DNA from: Pseudomonadota bacterium
Lineage (GTDB): Bacteria > Pseudomonadota > Gammaproteobacteria > DASZBR01
Length of the DNA stretch: 50,230 nucleotides
NCBI GenBank assembly: GCA_021777765.1
Contig: JAJYDF010000024.1
Location: 1 to 50,230, forward strand
Reading direction: 5' to 3'
Shown here: piece by piece, positions 28,573 through 38,272 of the stretch
Position numbering within the stretch: the first letter of the stretch is position 1
Layout: every line of letters begins with the position of its first letter
The notes under the pieces: model-generated
The model's input: only the letters and a program-made list of their open reading frames with translations
Database searches by the model: none
What the model was told of the DNA's origin: nothing
Translations under genes and position numbers: made by a program

Positions 28573-30020
28573 TAACCTATTGCCCCCTCTAAACTCACAC
28601 TTAATAATTTTTGCGCTTCAACTGCAAATTCCATTGGTAATTCCCGAAATACTTGTTTACAGAAACCATTTACGATCATAGAAACAGCATCTTCTTCAGA
28701 CAAACCACGTTGTCTGCAATAAAATAATTGATCATCACTGATTTTAGATGTTGAAGCTTCATGCTCCACTTTGGCAGTAGGATTTTTCACTTCGATATAA
28801 GGAAAAGTATGTGCGCCACTTTTATCGCTCATTAATAACGAATCGCAAGTGGTATAGTTTCTTGCATTTTCCGCACTTTTTAACACTTTGACTAAACCAC
28901 GATAGGCATTTTGACCATGTCCTGCAGCAATGCCTTTGGCAACAATAGTGCTGCGGGTATTTTTTCCAATGTGCACCATTTTGGTACCAGTATCAGCTTG
29001 TTGATAATTATTCGTTACTGCCACAGAATAAAATTCACCAATTGAATTATCACCCCGTAAAATCACACTAGGATATTTCCAAGTAATTGCTGACCCAGTT
29101 TCAACTTGCGTCCAAGAAATTTTTGAATTAATGCCACGACATTCGCCGCGTTTTGTTACAAAATTATAAATACCACCCTTGCCCTCTTTATCACCTGGAT
29201 ACCAATTTTGCACAGTGGCATATTTAATTTGCGCATTATCTAATGCAATTAATTCAACAACAGCTGCATGCAATTGATTTTCATCGCGCATCGGTGCAGT
29301 ACACCCTTCTAAATAACTGACGTAACTGCCCTCTTCTGCAATGATTAAAGTGCGTTCAAATTGTCCTGTATTTAATGCATTAATTCTAAAATAAGTCGAC
29401 AATTCCATAGGACAACGCACACCTTTTGGAATATAACAAAATGATCCATCACTAAATACGGCAGAATTTAAACTGGCATAAAAATTATCGGTATATGGCA
29501 CTACAGTCCCTAAATATTTTTGCACTAATTCAGGATATTTTTGTACGGCTTCAGAAAATGAACAAAATATAATACCTAATTCAGCTAATTTATCTTTAAA
29601 TGTTGTGGCTACTGAAACACTGTCAAAAACAGCATCTACCGCAACTCCCGCTAAAAGAGCTCGTTCATGCAATGGAATGCCTAATTTTTCATAGGTTTTT
29701 AATAATTCAGGATCGACTTCCTCTAAACTTTTTGGTGCATCTTTTTTGGATTTTGGCGCAGAATAATAACTAATTGCTTGGTAATCAACCGGTGGATAAT
29801 TAACATGCGACCAATGTGGTTCTTTCATAGTTATCCAATGACGATATGCACGCAACCGCCATTGCAACATAAATTCAGGTTCATTTTTTTTGGCAGATAT
29901 TAATCGAATAATATCTTCATTTAATCCGCAAGGAATGGTGTCTGCTTCAATATCAGTGACAAAACCATGTTTATATCCTTGTTGGATTAAATTATCTATT
30001 GCTGGTGATTGTGGTGTCAT
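28572..30020 (-). CDS. sufB: SufBCD complex subunit SufB
   Basis: The core Fe-S scaffold subunit. The 482 residues include [60 protein letters not shown], the catalytic-region cysteine in YTTCDSLL, and [23 protein letters not shown] at the C-terminus. The start lies five bases after the stop of the upstream regulator gene, so the two form one unit. Confidence 0.98.
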   Translation of the reverse strand: MTPQSPAIDNLIQQGYKHGFVTDIEADTIPCGLNEDIIRLISAKKNEPEFMLQWRLRAYRHWITMKEPHWSHVNYPPVDYQAISYYSAPKSKKDAPKSLEEVDPELLKTYEKLGIPLHERALLAGVAVDAVFDSVSVATTFKDKLAELGIIFCSFSEAVQKYPELVQKYLGTVVPYTDNFYASLNSAVFSDGSFCYIPKGVRCPMELSTYFRINALNTGQFERTLIIAEEGSYVSYLEGCTAPMRDENQLHAAVVELIALDNAQIKYATVQNWYPGDKEGKGGIYNFVTKRGECRGINSKISWTQVETGSAITWKYPSVILRGDNSIGEFYSVAVTNNYQQADTGTKMVHIGKNTRSTIVAKGIAAGHGQNAYRGLVKVLKSAENARNYTTCDSLLMSDKSGAHTFPYIEVKNPTAKVEHEASTSKISDDQLFYCRQRGLSEEDAVSMIVNGFCKQVFRELPMEFAVEAQKLLSVSLEGAIG

Positions 30021-30025
30021 AATAT

Positions 30026-30502
30026 TTATCCTATATTTTTTCCTTCTCTCATTAGCGGGATTTTCGACATTTTAATTATTTGCGGTTCTAATGCCTTAAT
30101 CACTTTCGGCTTTAACATTTCCGCTAAAGTCACTTGCTCTAATAATTCTCTTACAATTAATCCAATGGTGCGCCAACTATGTCGTATGCCACACGCTTGT
30201 TCTACAGCACATATGCCTGCTGCACGACTACATTCAGTGAGCCCTATTCCACCATCAAGTGCATTAACAATATCAGCCAAAGAAATTTTTTCGGGTGGAC
30301 GTGCTAAGTCATAACCTCCCTTAGCACCGCGATGTGACTCTAAAAGTTCAGCTTTTGCCAGTATTTTTAAGATTTTACTCACTGTCGGCAAAGCAATATG
30401 GGTTGCTTGAGCAATATCACGTGCATTTTGTGCTGTACCGGTTCTGGCCAAATAGGCCATGATGACTGTGCTGTAATCAGCCAATTTACTGATGTTAATC
30501 AT
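30026..30502 (-). CDS. Rrf2-family SUF regulator (IscR/SufR-like)
   Basis: A 158-residue transcription regulator. The winged-helix N-terminus ([47 protein letters not shown]) is followed by three cysteines spaced C-x6-C-x5-C within [15 protein letters not shown], the usual [2Fe-2S] ligand region. Regulators of this type sense cluster supply and control the suf operon. The ATG has GGA nearby. It heads the seven-gene suf unit and lies below a tandem repeat operator candidate at 30523-30544. Confidence 0.92.
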   Translation of the reverse strand: MINISKLADYSTVIMAYLARTGTAQNARDIAQATHIALPTVSKILKILAKAELLESHRGAKGGYDLARPPEKISLADIVNALDGGIGLTECSRAAGICAVEQACGIRHSWRTIGLIVRELLEQVTLAEMLKPKVIKALEPQIIKMSKIPLMREGKNIG

Positions 30503-30522
30503 GAAAATTATCCGAGTAACTA

Positions 30523-30544
30523 TATAGTACTAATATAGTACTAA
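30523..30544 (-). promoter_or_regulatory. Tandem 11-bp repeat, likely suf operator/promoter
   Basis: TATAGTACTAA occurs twice with no gap (30523-30533 and 30534-30544). Each copy holds the palindrome TAGTACTA, and the 11-bp period is one helical turn. The block is 20 bp before the regulator ATG and contains TATA-like -10 candidates on the minus strand, so a bound Rrf2 protein would cover the promoter. Autoregulation is inference. Confidence 0.6.
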
Positions 30545-30586
30545 TTAAGCCCTGAGACAAGACTTTTGCAGCCACAATAGAGCTAA

Positions 30587-31276
30587 AACTTTTATGATAA
30601 ATACAATCAACCTATTGTTAGCTGCGCGATATTGACTGATTCCAATAATGTTTGGCGGCCAAATTATTTTGAGTATAATTTTGTTGGTTCAAAATTACGT
30701 CTGGATTATTTAGTCATAAAATTGATCGACTATCGAGATAAATTAATAGAACTTGAGCAAGACAATAGACCATTTGCCAATATTATATATATACATTTAA
30801 TTGCACTAGTTGCAAAAAGAAAAAGCGACCAACATCGATCTAATATTAAATTCCAGCTAACTCGTCGTCTCTATGACAAAGGGATGAATAAGCAGCAAAT
30901 TCAAACTTTTTATTACTTCATCGATTGGCTTATTGGTTTACCTAAATCACTTGAGATAGAATATACCAACAAAATTAATGCATTAGAGGAAGCTAAAAAT
31001 ATGGCATATATCAGTAGCGCTGAAAAAATCGGCATTGAAAAAGGTTATGCAAAAGGTCTAACTCTAGGCCGTGAGCAAGGTCGAGTACAAGGTATTGACA
31101 AAGGTATTCAACAAGGTGAAAGCATTTTACTTTTTCGATTGATTACTCTCAAATTTGGACATATCGCAGATAATTACCGTCAACGCATTGTTGATGCCAA
31201 TCCAGAAACATTATTAAGATGGGGCGAAAGAATTTTAAATGCCAGCGTTATCGAAGATATTTTCCTAGAGAAATAA
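30587..31276 (+). pseudogene. Rpn/PD-(D/E)XK transposase-like protein, N-terminus lost
   Basis: Homology to the Rpn (recombination-promoting nuclease / putative transposase) family starts upstream of any start codon: the open frame reads FYDKYNQPIVSCAILTDS from 30587, preceded by stops at 30584 and 30578. It continues NVWRPNYFEYNF, LRLDYLVIKLIDYRDKLIELE, FYYFIDWLIGLPKSLE and the Gly/Gln-rich linker near residue 150, then a helical C-terminus. The first hundred or so residues, which carry the PD-(D/E)XK catalytic part, are missing, so this is a 5'-truncated remnant. A TTG at 30632 could start a 214-residue fragment, but without the nuclease site. Confidence 0.8.
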
Positions 31277-31301
31277 TCAAAGAGCTTTTTTAACTATTTC
31301 A

Positions 31302-31661
31302 ATGAGTTTCAATATGAACACATATTTTATCAAAGGCATTTCCTGCGAAGCCATTATAGGTGCTCAAACTTGGCAAAAATCAGTTGCTCAAAAATTGATA
31401 ATTGATATGGAATGTCGACTCTCCGCCGATGCGAATACGTCGATATTCTTGCAAGACGATCAAAATCATTTAAAAAAAATCATTAATAGTATTGTTGAAT
31501 TAATTTCTTCAAAACATTGGCTTTCATTACAGGATATTGCTGAGCAGATTAAAAAACAAATTCAATTACACATAAATGCAGAATTTTTACAAATAAAAGT
31601 AGTTATTCCAAATGCTCTTGCGCAGATTGAATCGGTTGGGATTATGATTCAAATCCCTTAA
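31302..31661 (+). CDS. FolB-like protein lacking conserved catalytic residues
   Basis: The 119-residue fold follows dihydroneopterin aldolase: IIGAQTWQKSVAQKLIIDMEC corresponds to the usual G-x-x-x-W-E...Q-x-L-x-x-D block, and SVGIMIQIP to the closing VGVIIER. But aligned positions that matter in FolB are changed: the WE glutamate is Gln25, the SY/DY tyrosine region is Asn55-His56, the LxE glutamate is Gln77, and the SKP lysine is Ile102. The frame is intact. It may be a decaying folB, or a paralogue with another role. The ribosome-binding site is poor; a second ATG is at 31314. Confidence 0.7.
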   Translation: MSFNMNTYFIKGISCEAIIGAQTWQKSVAQKLIIDMECRLSADANTSIFLQDDQNHLKKIINSIVELISSKHWLSLQDIAEQIKKQIQLHINAEFLQIKVVIPNALAQIESVGIMIQIP

Positions 31662-31779
31662 TTTTATTTAAGAAGCAGAATTTTATTTGTTAAACATCGT
31701 ATGGTCTAAGGTGAAATTAATTAATACTTCTGCTGGGCAAGATATAAATTAATAGGTAGTTGCTATATCATTTGAGCTG

Positions 31780-31816
31780 CGAGTGACCTAAGAAAAACAA
31801 TATTCGTGGTCACTCG
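31780..31816. terminator. Inverted repeat between convergent genes, possible terminator
   Basis: CGAGTGACC and GGTCACTCG form a perfect 9-bp stem with a 19-base AT-rich loop between the folB-like gene and the kinase pseudogene, which converge. No strong T-run follows on either side, so termination would be weak or Rho-assisted. Confidence 0.5.
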
Positions 31817-31843
31817 GGCCCAATTAAATAACTAACTCATCAA

Positions 31844-33921
31844 TTATACCTTTGGCTTACTGACATCTTTTATACATTGTTCCAAATCAACAATAAGTTG
31901 TTTTGTTTCTGGCCTATTTTTAGGTGTTTGATCCCAACATAATTTAATCAGCTTTGCAAAACCAGGAGGAATTGGATGACTATCTATATCAGGACAATCA
32001 CCTTTTTGAATAGCTTGAATAGCTACTGGAACAGGAACGCCTTGAAATGGCACTTTCTGTAATGCCCATTCATAAAAAATCATACCTAATCCATAGACAT
32101 CTGAGTGCACAGAATATTCAGCGAGAACGGCCAACGATTCCGGAGCCATCCAATAAGGTGTGCCATAATGATTGAGTGTTTCAACCGCCAATGAGGCGCC
32201 CATTGATTCCGTTTTGGGTTCTGCAAGACCAAAATCACTGACCGAGGCAACGGTTTGATCTTCATTCAATAATACATTCAAGCTTTTCAGATCACGATGG
32301 AGCATATATTGATGAATAAAATTCAACCCCTTGGTAATTTGTTGTGCATAAGTCATTCTTAATGGCCACTCAATTGTTTTACCACTATGTAATAATTTAT
32401 ATAAATCACCGCCTTTCTTTAATTCCATGATCATACAAAAATTGGGTGGGTCAATGCACAATCCTTGTATATGCACAACAAAATCTGATCGCGCAACCAT
32501 GTTCATTATATCCACTCTTCTTTCATTTTATTGATATTTTCGTTAGTTAAATGCATCGCCAATAATACTTTTACAGCAACTTCTTTACCTTGCCATGTAG
32601 CACGATAGACTTTACCAAAACCACCTTTGCCAAGCTCCTTTTCATCCAACTTCAAATCTTTCCATTTAACATTCATATTCACAGGTGGATTTACTGTTGT
32701 AGCTGGTAATACAGCTAATTGATTCATTTTTTCTGGTTGAACAGTCATTTGATATTGCGCTCTATTAATGACAATTTTCCACGGTTTATCTTTGACAATG
32801 GGCACCACAATATTTGGTCGCTGCGGTGTCCCGGTGGGTTCAACTTCAATATGATAAACATGCTCTTGCTGATTTTCTTGTTGAATAATTAAATCGACTA
32901 TTTGCCGTGTATTACGCATTTTCAGTAGATTTTCTGCTGATAATAATTCATTAAATAATAAATTAATATCAACGACACTGACATGATAATGTGTACTCAC
33001 TGTATGACGCGCCAAAGCTTCCATTTCTTCTTTCATATAACTATTACCAATACCAATAGTAATAATTCGCGGTCTATTCCGTGAACTCATTTCAAATTGA
33101 ACGAGAGAGTGTAATAAAGAATCTCTTGCGGCAGGATAATCCTCGGCTTTTTTAATAGTTTCTTGACCATCACTCACCACAATGACAATTCTATTAGTCT
33201 GTCCAAGGACTTCTTCAGCATGAATATCATTTATAACGCGCAAAATCAATCACCATTCTCACTCTTTCTTGTTGTGTTTTTTGATCGATAAATGTAACCA
33301 AATAAAAACATTCATTTAAAAATGTTTTTATTTGTTTGCCGGTAATTTGGTCTTCTTGATATGATAAACTATGTCCATATAATGCTGCACGTGCTTGCTC
33401 AACGGTGATTTTGTTATGAGCACTATAAATATTTTTTAACATTTCCCCCAAATTTGATAAACATATTTTGTATCAAACGCAGCTGAATACAATTTACATT
33501 CTTTAATAAATCGCACATTTTCAGGTTCTTTTTTATTGCTTGCAGGGAATATTTTACTAACATCTAATGTTGCATAAATTTCTTCTTGAAACATTTTGTT
33601 AAAAATATTTAAAGCAGTAGCTGCATCATTTATTTGAGGCGCTTCATAATTAGGCGCTTGTGATTGGTTACCCGCTACAGGCAATACGGGTAATTGTGCT
33701 GCTATAGGTTGTAATTGATAAACGCGTGTCTGTTAAAAAATTTCTGGAGTTAAAGTATGTAAAAAACGGCTGATTTTTTCAATTTGAGGTCTGTTGTTAG
33801 AAATAATTTTCAGATTGCCTTGACCATCATCTAAAACATTAAAATTTTTCTCTCACGTTAACTGCTCAATAAGTGCTTTCCAATTATCCAATTTTGCTCT
33901 CATTTGTTGGTGATTTTCCAT
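31844..33921 (-). pseudogene. VWA-like/eukaryotic-like protein kinase, multiply disrupted
   Basis: Read from the ATG at 33921, one coding history spans the block. A first stop (TGA) comes 22 codons in and a TAA about 40 codons later, both in frame. Three frame changes follow, near 33436-33451, 33227-33249 and 32506-32515. The middle part has VWA-like strands (RIVIVVSDGQE, RIITIGIGNSY). The end is a Ser/Thr-Tyr kinase-like domain: LGKGGFGKVYRATW, VAVKVLL, HRDLKSLNVLL, SDFGLAEP, GTPYWMAPES. Catalytic motifs survive, but fragments are split between frames; the last break separates VAVK from HRD. It was probably a host-directed kinase in an intracellular bacterium. It is now dead unless the sequence has errors. 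Confidence 0.88.
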
Positions 33922-34083
33922 GATTTTATTGCCCTATATTAAATTATAGAGAAACGCAAAATTATCAGATTAAATTCCATACTGTCAATTTTATATTCTC
34001 GTATAACTGGCCTGTAATTAAGCTTGTTTGTGCATGATATTGTTGTATAATTAATTCCTTATTCAACACGGCAAGGAAATACT

Positions 34084-34359
34084 ATGAAAATGAAAGCTGA
34101 ATTTGATCTTGAAGGAGAACCCGAAGAATTAAGGCGATTTTTTGGTATGCCTGATGTATCAAAATTACAAGATGAAATCATGTCACAAATAAAAACAAAA
34201 ATGATTGCAGGTGCTGAAGGATTTGATCCTTTAACATTGATGAAACCATTTTTTTCGTTAGATAATTTAAAAGCCTGGCAAGATATGCAACAAAATTTTT
34301 GGCAGAACATGACAGAGAGTAATGTAAAAAAAGCAACAAAGTCTCAAGAAAAAAAATAA
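34084..34359 (+). CDS. Small DUF6489-like protein
   Basis: A 91-residue soluble protein with AAGGA before its ATG. The opening MKMKAEFDLEGEPEELRRFFGMPDVSKLQDEIM resembles the DUF6489 family (a short strand, an E-x-RRF-x-G-x-PDV motif and a long helix), here written as pieces: PEELRRFFGMPDV at residues 18-30. The second half has LMKPFFSLDNLKAWQDMQQ, like phasin-type helices, and a lysine-rich tail. Family function is unknown. An R3 repeat follows. Confidence 0.75.
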   Translation: MKMKAEFDLEGEPEELRRFFGMPDVSKLQDEIMSQIKTKMIAGAEGFDPLTLMKPFFSLDNLKAWQDMQQNFWQNMTESNVKKATKSQEKK

Positions 34360-34374
34360 ACATAACTTTCAGAA

Positions 34375-34549
34375 TGTCATTCCCGCCGGGAAATTATTGC
34401 TAAATACTTTGTACTATCCCGCGGGAATCTATTGCGTAATAATTTTGGAGTGCTATTTATTATTAATCAATGCAAGTAATATAGTAAGAAATGGATTCCC
34501 GCTTGATAGTTTAGTGTGTTCGTTATTTTACATGCCAGCGGGAATGACA
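34375..34549. repeat. R3 MITE-like element
   Basis: TGTCATTCCCGC at 34375-34386 is a perfect inverted repeat of GCGGGAATGACA at 34538-34549. The 175-bp interior has internal copies of the same motif (CCCGCGGGAATC, GGATTCCCGC) and no coding sequence. Non-autonomous elements with ATTCCCGC ends are common in obligate and facultative intracellular bacteria. Confidence 0.82.
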
Positions 34550-34609
34550 ACACTGAATTAACTCTGTGCTAAATGTAATATTAACTTTAACTCTTTTCAA
34601 GGTATCCGT

Positions 34610-35542
34610 ATGCTAAGTTTTCTACCAGCACCCATTATCGGCACGATCGCCATCATTCTTTACTTCACCAATTTAGGCTTTTGGTCAATTCTTTTATGTT
34701 TATCTGCTGTAATCCGTGCCCTTATCCCCAATAGAAAATGGAAAAAAATATGGACAGACATTATTCATAGTTACCAAGGATTATTTAATGACGGTAATAA
34801 TTTAATCATGCGTCTGGTCATGAAAACGCAAGTTGAAACACCTGATTTTCCACAATTACAAATGGATAAATCCTATCTATTAATTTCTAATCACCAATCC
34901 TGGACCGATATTCTCATTTTATTTAAAGTATTTAATCATAAAATTCCTGCATTAAAATTCTTCATCAAAAAACAATTAATGTGGCTACCCTTAGTAGGTC
35001 TCGCAGCCTGGGTGATGGATTTTCCATTTATGTCACGCCATAGCAAAGAACAAATTCAAAAAAATCCTGCTTTAAAAGGTAAAGATTTTGAATCAGCAGT
35101 ACGTGCTTGTAATAAATTTAAAAATGTACCCACTACTATCATTAATTTTGCAGAAGGCACACGATTTACACCTGAAAAACATGACAAACAACACTCACCC
35201 TTCCAACATTTATTGAAACCGAAAGCAGGTGGTTCTGCATTAGTCCTCAAAGCCTTAGGCAAAAATGTAGATCAATTAATTGATGTCACTATTATTTATC
35301 CTGATGGCTTAAGTAGCGCTTGGGATTTTGCATGCGGTAAAATTGAAAAAATCGTTGTTTATGTCAATGCTATTCCTATCGAACAAGTTCCTGACGGTGA
35401 TTATGAGAGTGATCCCAAATATCGCAGCGAATTTCAGCAATTTCTTAATTCATTATGGCAAAGAAAGGATCAATTTATTACTGCAATTCATCTAGCTCAA
35501 CAACAAAAAAACCCTAATCAATTAAATTTAGCCAGCGATTAA
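34610..35542 (+). CDS. PlsC-type acyltransferase (YihG-like)
   Basis: A 310-residue membrane acyltransferase. Two N-terminal hydrophobic segments precede the catalytic NHQSWTDI (HX4D) and the substrate motif FAEGTRFT. The length and motif order resemble YihG, a lysophosphatidate acyltransferase that finishes phosphatidic acid in the inner membrane. AAGG precedes the ATG. The next gene starts one base after this stop, so the two acyltransferases are an operon. Confidence 0.9.
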   Translation: MLSFLPAPIIGTIAIILYFTNLGFWSILLCLSAVIRALIPNRKWKKIWTDIIHSYQGLFNDGNNLIMRLVMKTQVETPDFPQLQMDKSYLLISNHQSWTDILILFKVFNHKIPALKFFIKKQLMWLPLVGLAAWVMDFPFMSRHSKEQIQKNPALKGKDFESAVRACNKFKNVPTTIINFAEGTRFTPEKHDKQHSPFQHLLKPKAGGSALVLKALGKNVDQLIDVTIIYPDGLSSAWDFACGKIEKIVVYVNAIPIEQVPDGDYESDPKYRSEFQQFLNSLWQRKDQFITAIHLAQQQKNPNQLNLASD

Positions 35543-35543
35543 C

Positions 35544-36476
35544 ATGGCAAAAAAAAGCAAACATAAACCAACATCACTATGGCATATTAAATATTGGCCG
35601 ATATGGTTTTTGATGGGAATATTATGGCTTATCACGCGATTGCCTTATGCAATGCAATTATCAATTGGCCGCTTAATTGGCCGTACTATTATGCGCACCA
35701 GCAAAAAAGCCACCGCGGTTACTACTACTAATATTCAATTATGTTTCCCCCATCTCAATAAGCAACAACAACAACAATTAATTGTGAATAATTTTGAATC
35801 ACTCGGTATGGGGATTATTGAAACCGCATTAGGCTGGTGGGCGCCATCACATAAAATACAACACTTAGGGCATGGTCATCATTTTGAATATTTAACCGAC
35901 GCATTAAAAGAAGGCCGAGGCGCATTATTAATCACTGCGCATTTTTCATCTCTGTATTTAGTAGGACGATTAGTGAGCCATCATTTTCCTTGTGCGGTCA
36001 TGTATCATGCACAAACTAATCCTGTGTTAACAAAAATTATTCAAGGTTCTATTAAAAAATATTTTGTTGATATTATTAAACGTGAAGACATACGCGGCAT
36101 GATCCGTTGTTTAAATAAAAATATTCCCATTTGGTATATGCCAGATGTTGATCCAGGCATTCGCAATAGTGTTTTTGCACCTTTCATGGGTATTCCAGCA
36201 GCAACGGTTACAGCGACAGCACGATTTGCACAAATAACAAATACGCCTGTAATTCCCTGTTTTTTTTATCGTCGTGATGATGGCAAAGGGTATGAAGGCA
36301 CATTTTTACCGCCATTAGAAAATTATCCGAGTGGTGATGAATATCAAGATGCATTACGTATTAATCAATTAATTGATGATGCTATTCGCGCACATCCAGA
36401 ACAATATTTATGGCAATACAAACGATTTAAGACCAGACCGCCTGGTGAAGAAAAAATTTATAAAAAAAATGCTTAA
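35544..36476 (+). CDS. LpxL/HtrB-family acyltransferase with altered HX4E motif
   Basis: A 310-residue protein of the lipid A late acyltransferase family. One membrane helix (WFLMGILWLITRLPY) precedes the catalytic region. Signatures include the PDVDPGIRNSVFAPFMGIPAATVT block, which matches the family's PDQDYG...FVPFFGVPAAT. The motif that should read HF-x-x-LE reads HFSSLY: His133 is kept, but position 138 is tyrosine in place of the catalytic acid. The frame is intact and the rest is well conserved. It may be inactive or have changed chemistry. It is coupled to the upstream acyltransferase. Confidence 0.88.
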   Translation: MAKKSKHKPTSLWHIKYWPIWFLMGILWLITRLPYAMQLSIGRLIGRTIMRTSKKATAVTTTNIQLCFPHLNKQQQQQLIVNNFESLGMGIIETALGWWAPSHKIQHLGHGHHFEYLTDALKEGRGALLITAHFSSLYLVGRLVSHHFPCAVMYHAQTNPVLTKIIQGSIKKYFVDIIKREDIRGMIRCLNKNIPIWYMPDVDPGIRNSVFAPFMGIPAATVTATARFAQITNTPVIPCFFYRRDDGKGYEGTFLPPLENYPSGDEYQDALRINQLIDDAIRAHPEQYLWQYKRFKTRPPGEEKIYKKNA

Positions 36477-36498
36477 TGATAATAATAATTTCAGTAAC

Positions 36499-37269
36499 TC
36501 ATCTTTTCATGTTCGACATTGCTATCGTAGATTCTGAAATACCATTTTTCAGCGTCCAATAATTTTGTAATAATTGCATGGCATGATTGATATATTGTTG
36601 TTGATATTCATTATAGTTATAGGATGAGGCAAGATAATCGGCTAATCTTTTACAAATATTAATGACAATAATGTCTTTATCTTTTATGGCATAATTATAC
36701 AAGGTAATAATTGCATTTGCTCTTTGTAAAGGTGATCTACAACTTATACATAAATCCTGAATAAGAGATAATGTTGATAATATTTCCTCAAGTCTCTGTG
36801 ATATCAAATTCTGATGACTTAATATCCTAACTATATCATTATGATCTTTGAGATTTGATTGCCAACAACTTGAAATCGCTTCAGTAGCCATGCCTGAAAA
36901 AACTTTCACTAATTTAGTATCGACAAAATCACCATAATTGCGGTAAATAATGTGTTTATTCATTTCTTTATGTAATTCATTCAAATCTTCATACACATTA
37001 TTTAAATCTTTATATTGAGAAACAATCGTTGCTAATGCAAGTAACTGTATAGGCACACAAAGATAATATTTTAAATCTGTTTTTTCAGATATATTTATCT
37101 TTTTTTTGGACTGTTTTGATAATTCGAGAGTCGCTTTAATATTTTCCAATTGGTTAAAAATAAATTCGACGACAAAATAAATACCCTTATTCTCATCTTT
37201 CTTGTATTTACTTTTTTTATTTGTTACCCATCCATTGATAATCAATACACAAAGATCTATTAATTTCAT
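36499..37269 (-). CDS. Helical protein of unknown function
   Basis: I do not recognise the 256-residue product. It is predicted largely helical and Lys/Ile/Asn-rich, with a hydrophobic start (MKLIDLCVLIINGW) that is not a clear signal peptide and no catalytic motif. A cysteine pair lies in LCISCRSPLQRANAIITLYN. AAGGA lies 12 bases before the ATG. The gene stands between convergent lpxL-like and divergent thyA genes. Base use is more AT-rich than its neighbours, like the other effector candidates in this window. Confidence 0.65.
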   Translation of the reverse strand: MKLIDLCVLIINGWVTNKKSKYKKDENKGIYFVVEFIFNQLENIKATLELSKQSKKKINISEKTDLKYYLCVPIQLLALATIVSQYKDLNNVYEDLNELHKEMNKHIIYRNYGDFVDTKLVKVFSGMATEAISSCWQSNLKDHNDIVRILSHQNLISQRLEEILSTLSLIQDLCISCRSPLQRANAIITLYNYAIKDKDIIVINICKRLADYLASSYNYNEYQQQYINHAMQLLQNYWTLKNGISESTIAMSNMKR

Positions 37270-37451
37270 ATTGTGTTATTTTCCTTATTGATTTTAGCAA
37301 TCCATTAGTTTGTAACCGTTAGCATCAGAATGCACTGACTTCTGATAATCATAAAATCAGCTCTTGCGCTCTATACGTGAATATAGATATATAGCATAAT
37401 AAAAAACTCAAAAAAGCAGTTAATTCCCCACACACTCTGGAGAAATACGCC

Positions 37452-38246
37452 ATGCAGCAATACCATGATTTCTTAAAATATATTATTCAAAATGGCACCG
37501 CTAAATCTGATCGTACTGGCACAGGCACTCTCAGCGCATTTGCCTATCAGATGCGATTTGATTTAAACAAAGGATTCCCTCTCGTGACTACAAAAAAAGT
37601 CCACGTTAAAAGCATATTCCATGAATTATTATGGTTCTTAAGTGGTAACACTAATGTTCGCTATTTACAACAAAATGGTGTCACCATTTGGAATGAGTGG
37701 GCTGATGATAATGGTGATTTAGGTCCCATTTATGGCAAGCAATGGCGGTCATGGCAAACACAAGATGGTAGAATGATTGATCAAATCAGTGAATTAATTA
37801 CCATGATCAAAACCAATCCAGATTCAAGACGATTAATCGTATCAGCTTGGAACGTGGGAGAAATAGAACAAATGGCATTACCACCCTGTCATTGTTTATT
37901 TCAATTTTATGTGGTTAACGGACACCTTTCCTGTCAATTGTATCAACGCAGTGCTGATGCATTTTTAGGTGTACCATTTAATATTGCTTCGTATGCCCTA
38001 TTAACTTATTTAATCGCTGAACAAACGGATTTAAAACCCGGTGAATTTATTTGGACAGGTGGCGACTGCCATATTTACACCAACCATCTTGAGCAAGTAA
38101 ATATGCAATTAGGCAGAGAACCTTATCCGTTGCCACAATTAAAAATTCATCGCAAACCAGCATCCATTTTTGATTATAAATTTGAAGATTTCTCAATTGA
38201 AAATTATCAATGTCATCCTGCAATTCCGGCACCGATCGCTGTATAA
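37452..38246 (+). CDS. thyA: Thymidylate synthase
   Basis: Makes dTMP from dUMP with methylene-tetrahydrofolate. The 264 residues equal the E. coli length. Motifs: [13 protein letters not shown], the catalytic Cys146 in [30 protein letters not shown], and the C-terminal [19 protein letters not shown] precedes the ATG. The J-domain gene follows after 26 bp and could share its transcript. Confidence 0.98.
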   Translation: MQQYHDFLKYIIQNGTAKSDRTGTGTLSAFAYQMRFDLNKGFPLVTTKKVHVKSIFHELLWFLSGNTNVRYLQQNGVTIWNEWADDNGDLGPIYGKQWRSWQTQDGRMIDQISELITMIKTNPDSRRLIVSAWNVGEIEQMALPPCHCLFQFYVVNGHLSCQLYQRSADAFLGVPFNIASYALLTYLIAEQTDLKPGEFIWTGGDCHIYTNHLEQVNMQLGREPYPLPQLKIHRKPASIFDYKFEDFSIENYQCHPAIPAPIAV

Positions 38247-38272
38247 ATATATTATTATTAGAGGAAAAAAAT

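Noticed and set aside
32506..33451. Programmed frameshifting in the kinase gene
   Set aside because: Three shifts in alternating directions, no shared slippery site or pseudoknot, plus two upstream nonsense codons.
34375..34549. Intact insertion sequence
   Set aside because: Too short and without a transposase frame; best described as a non-autonomous repeat.
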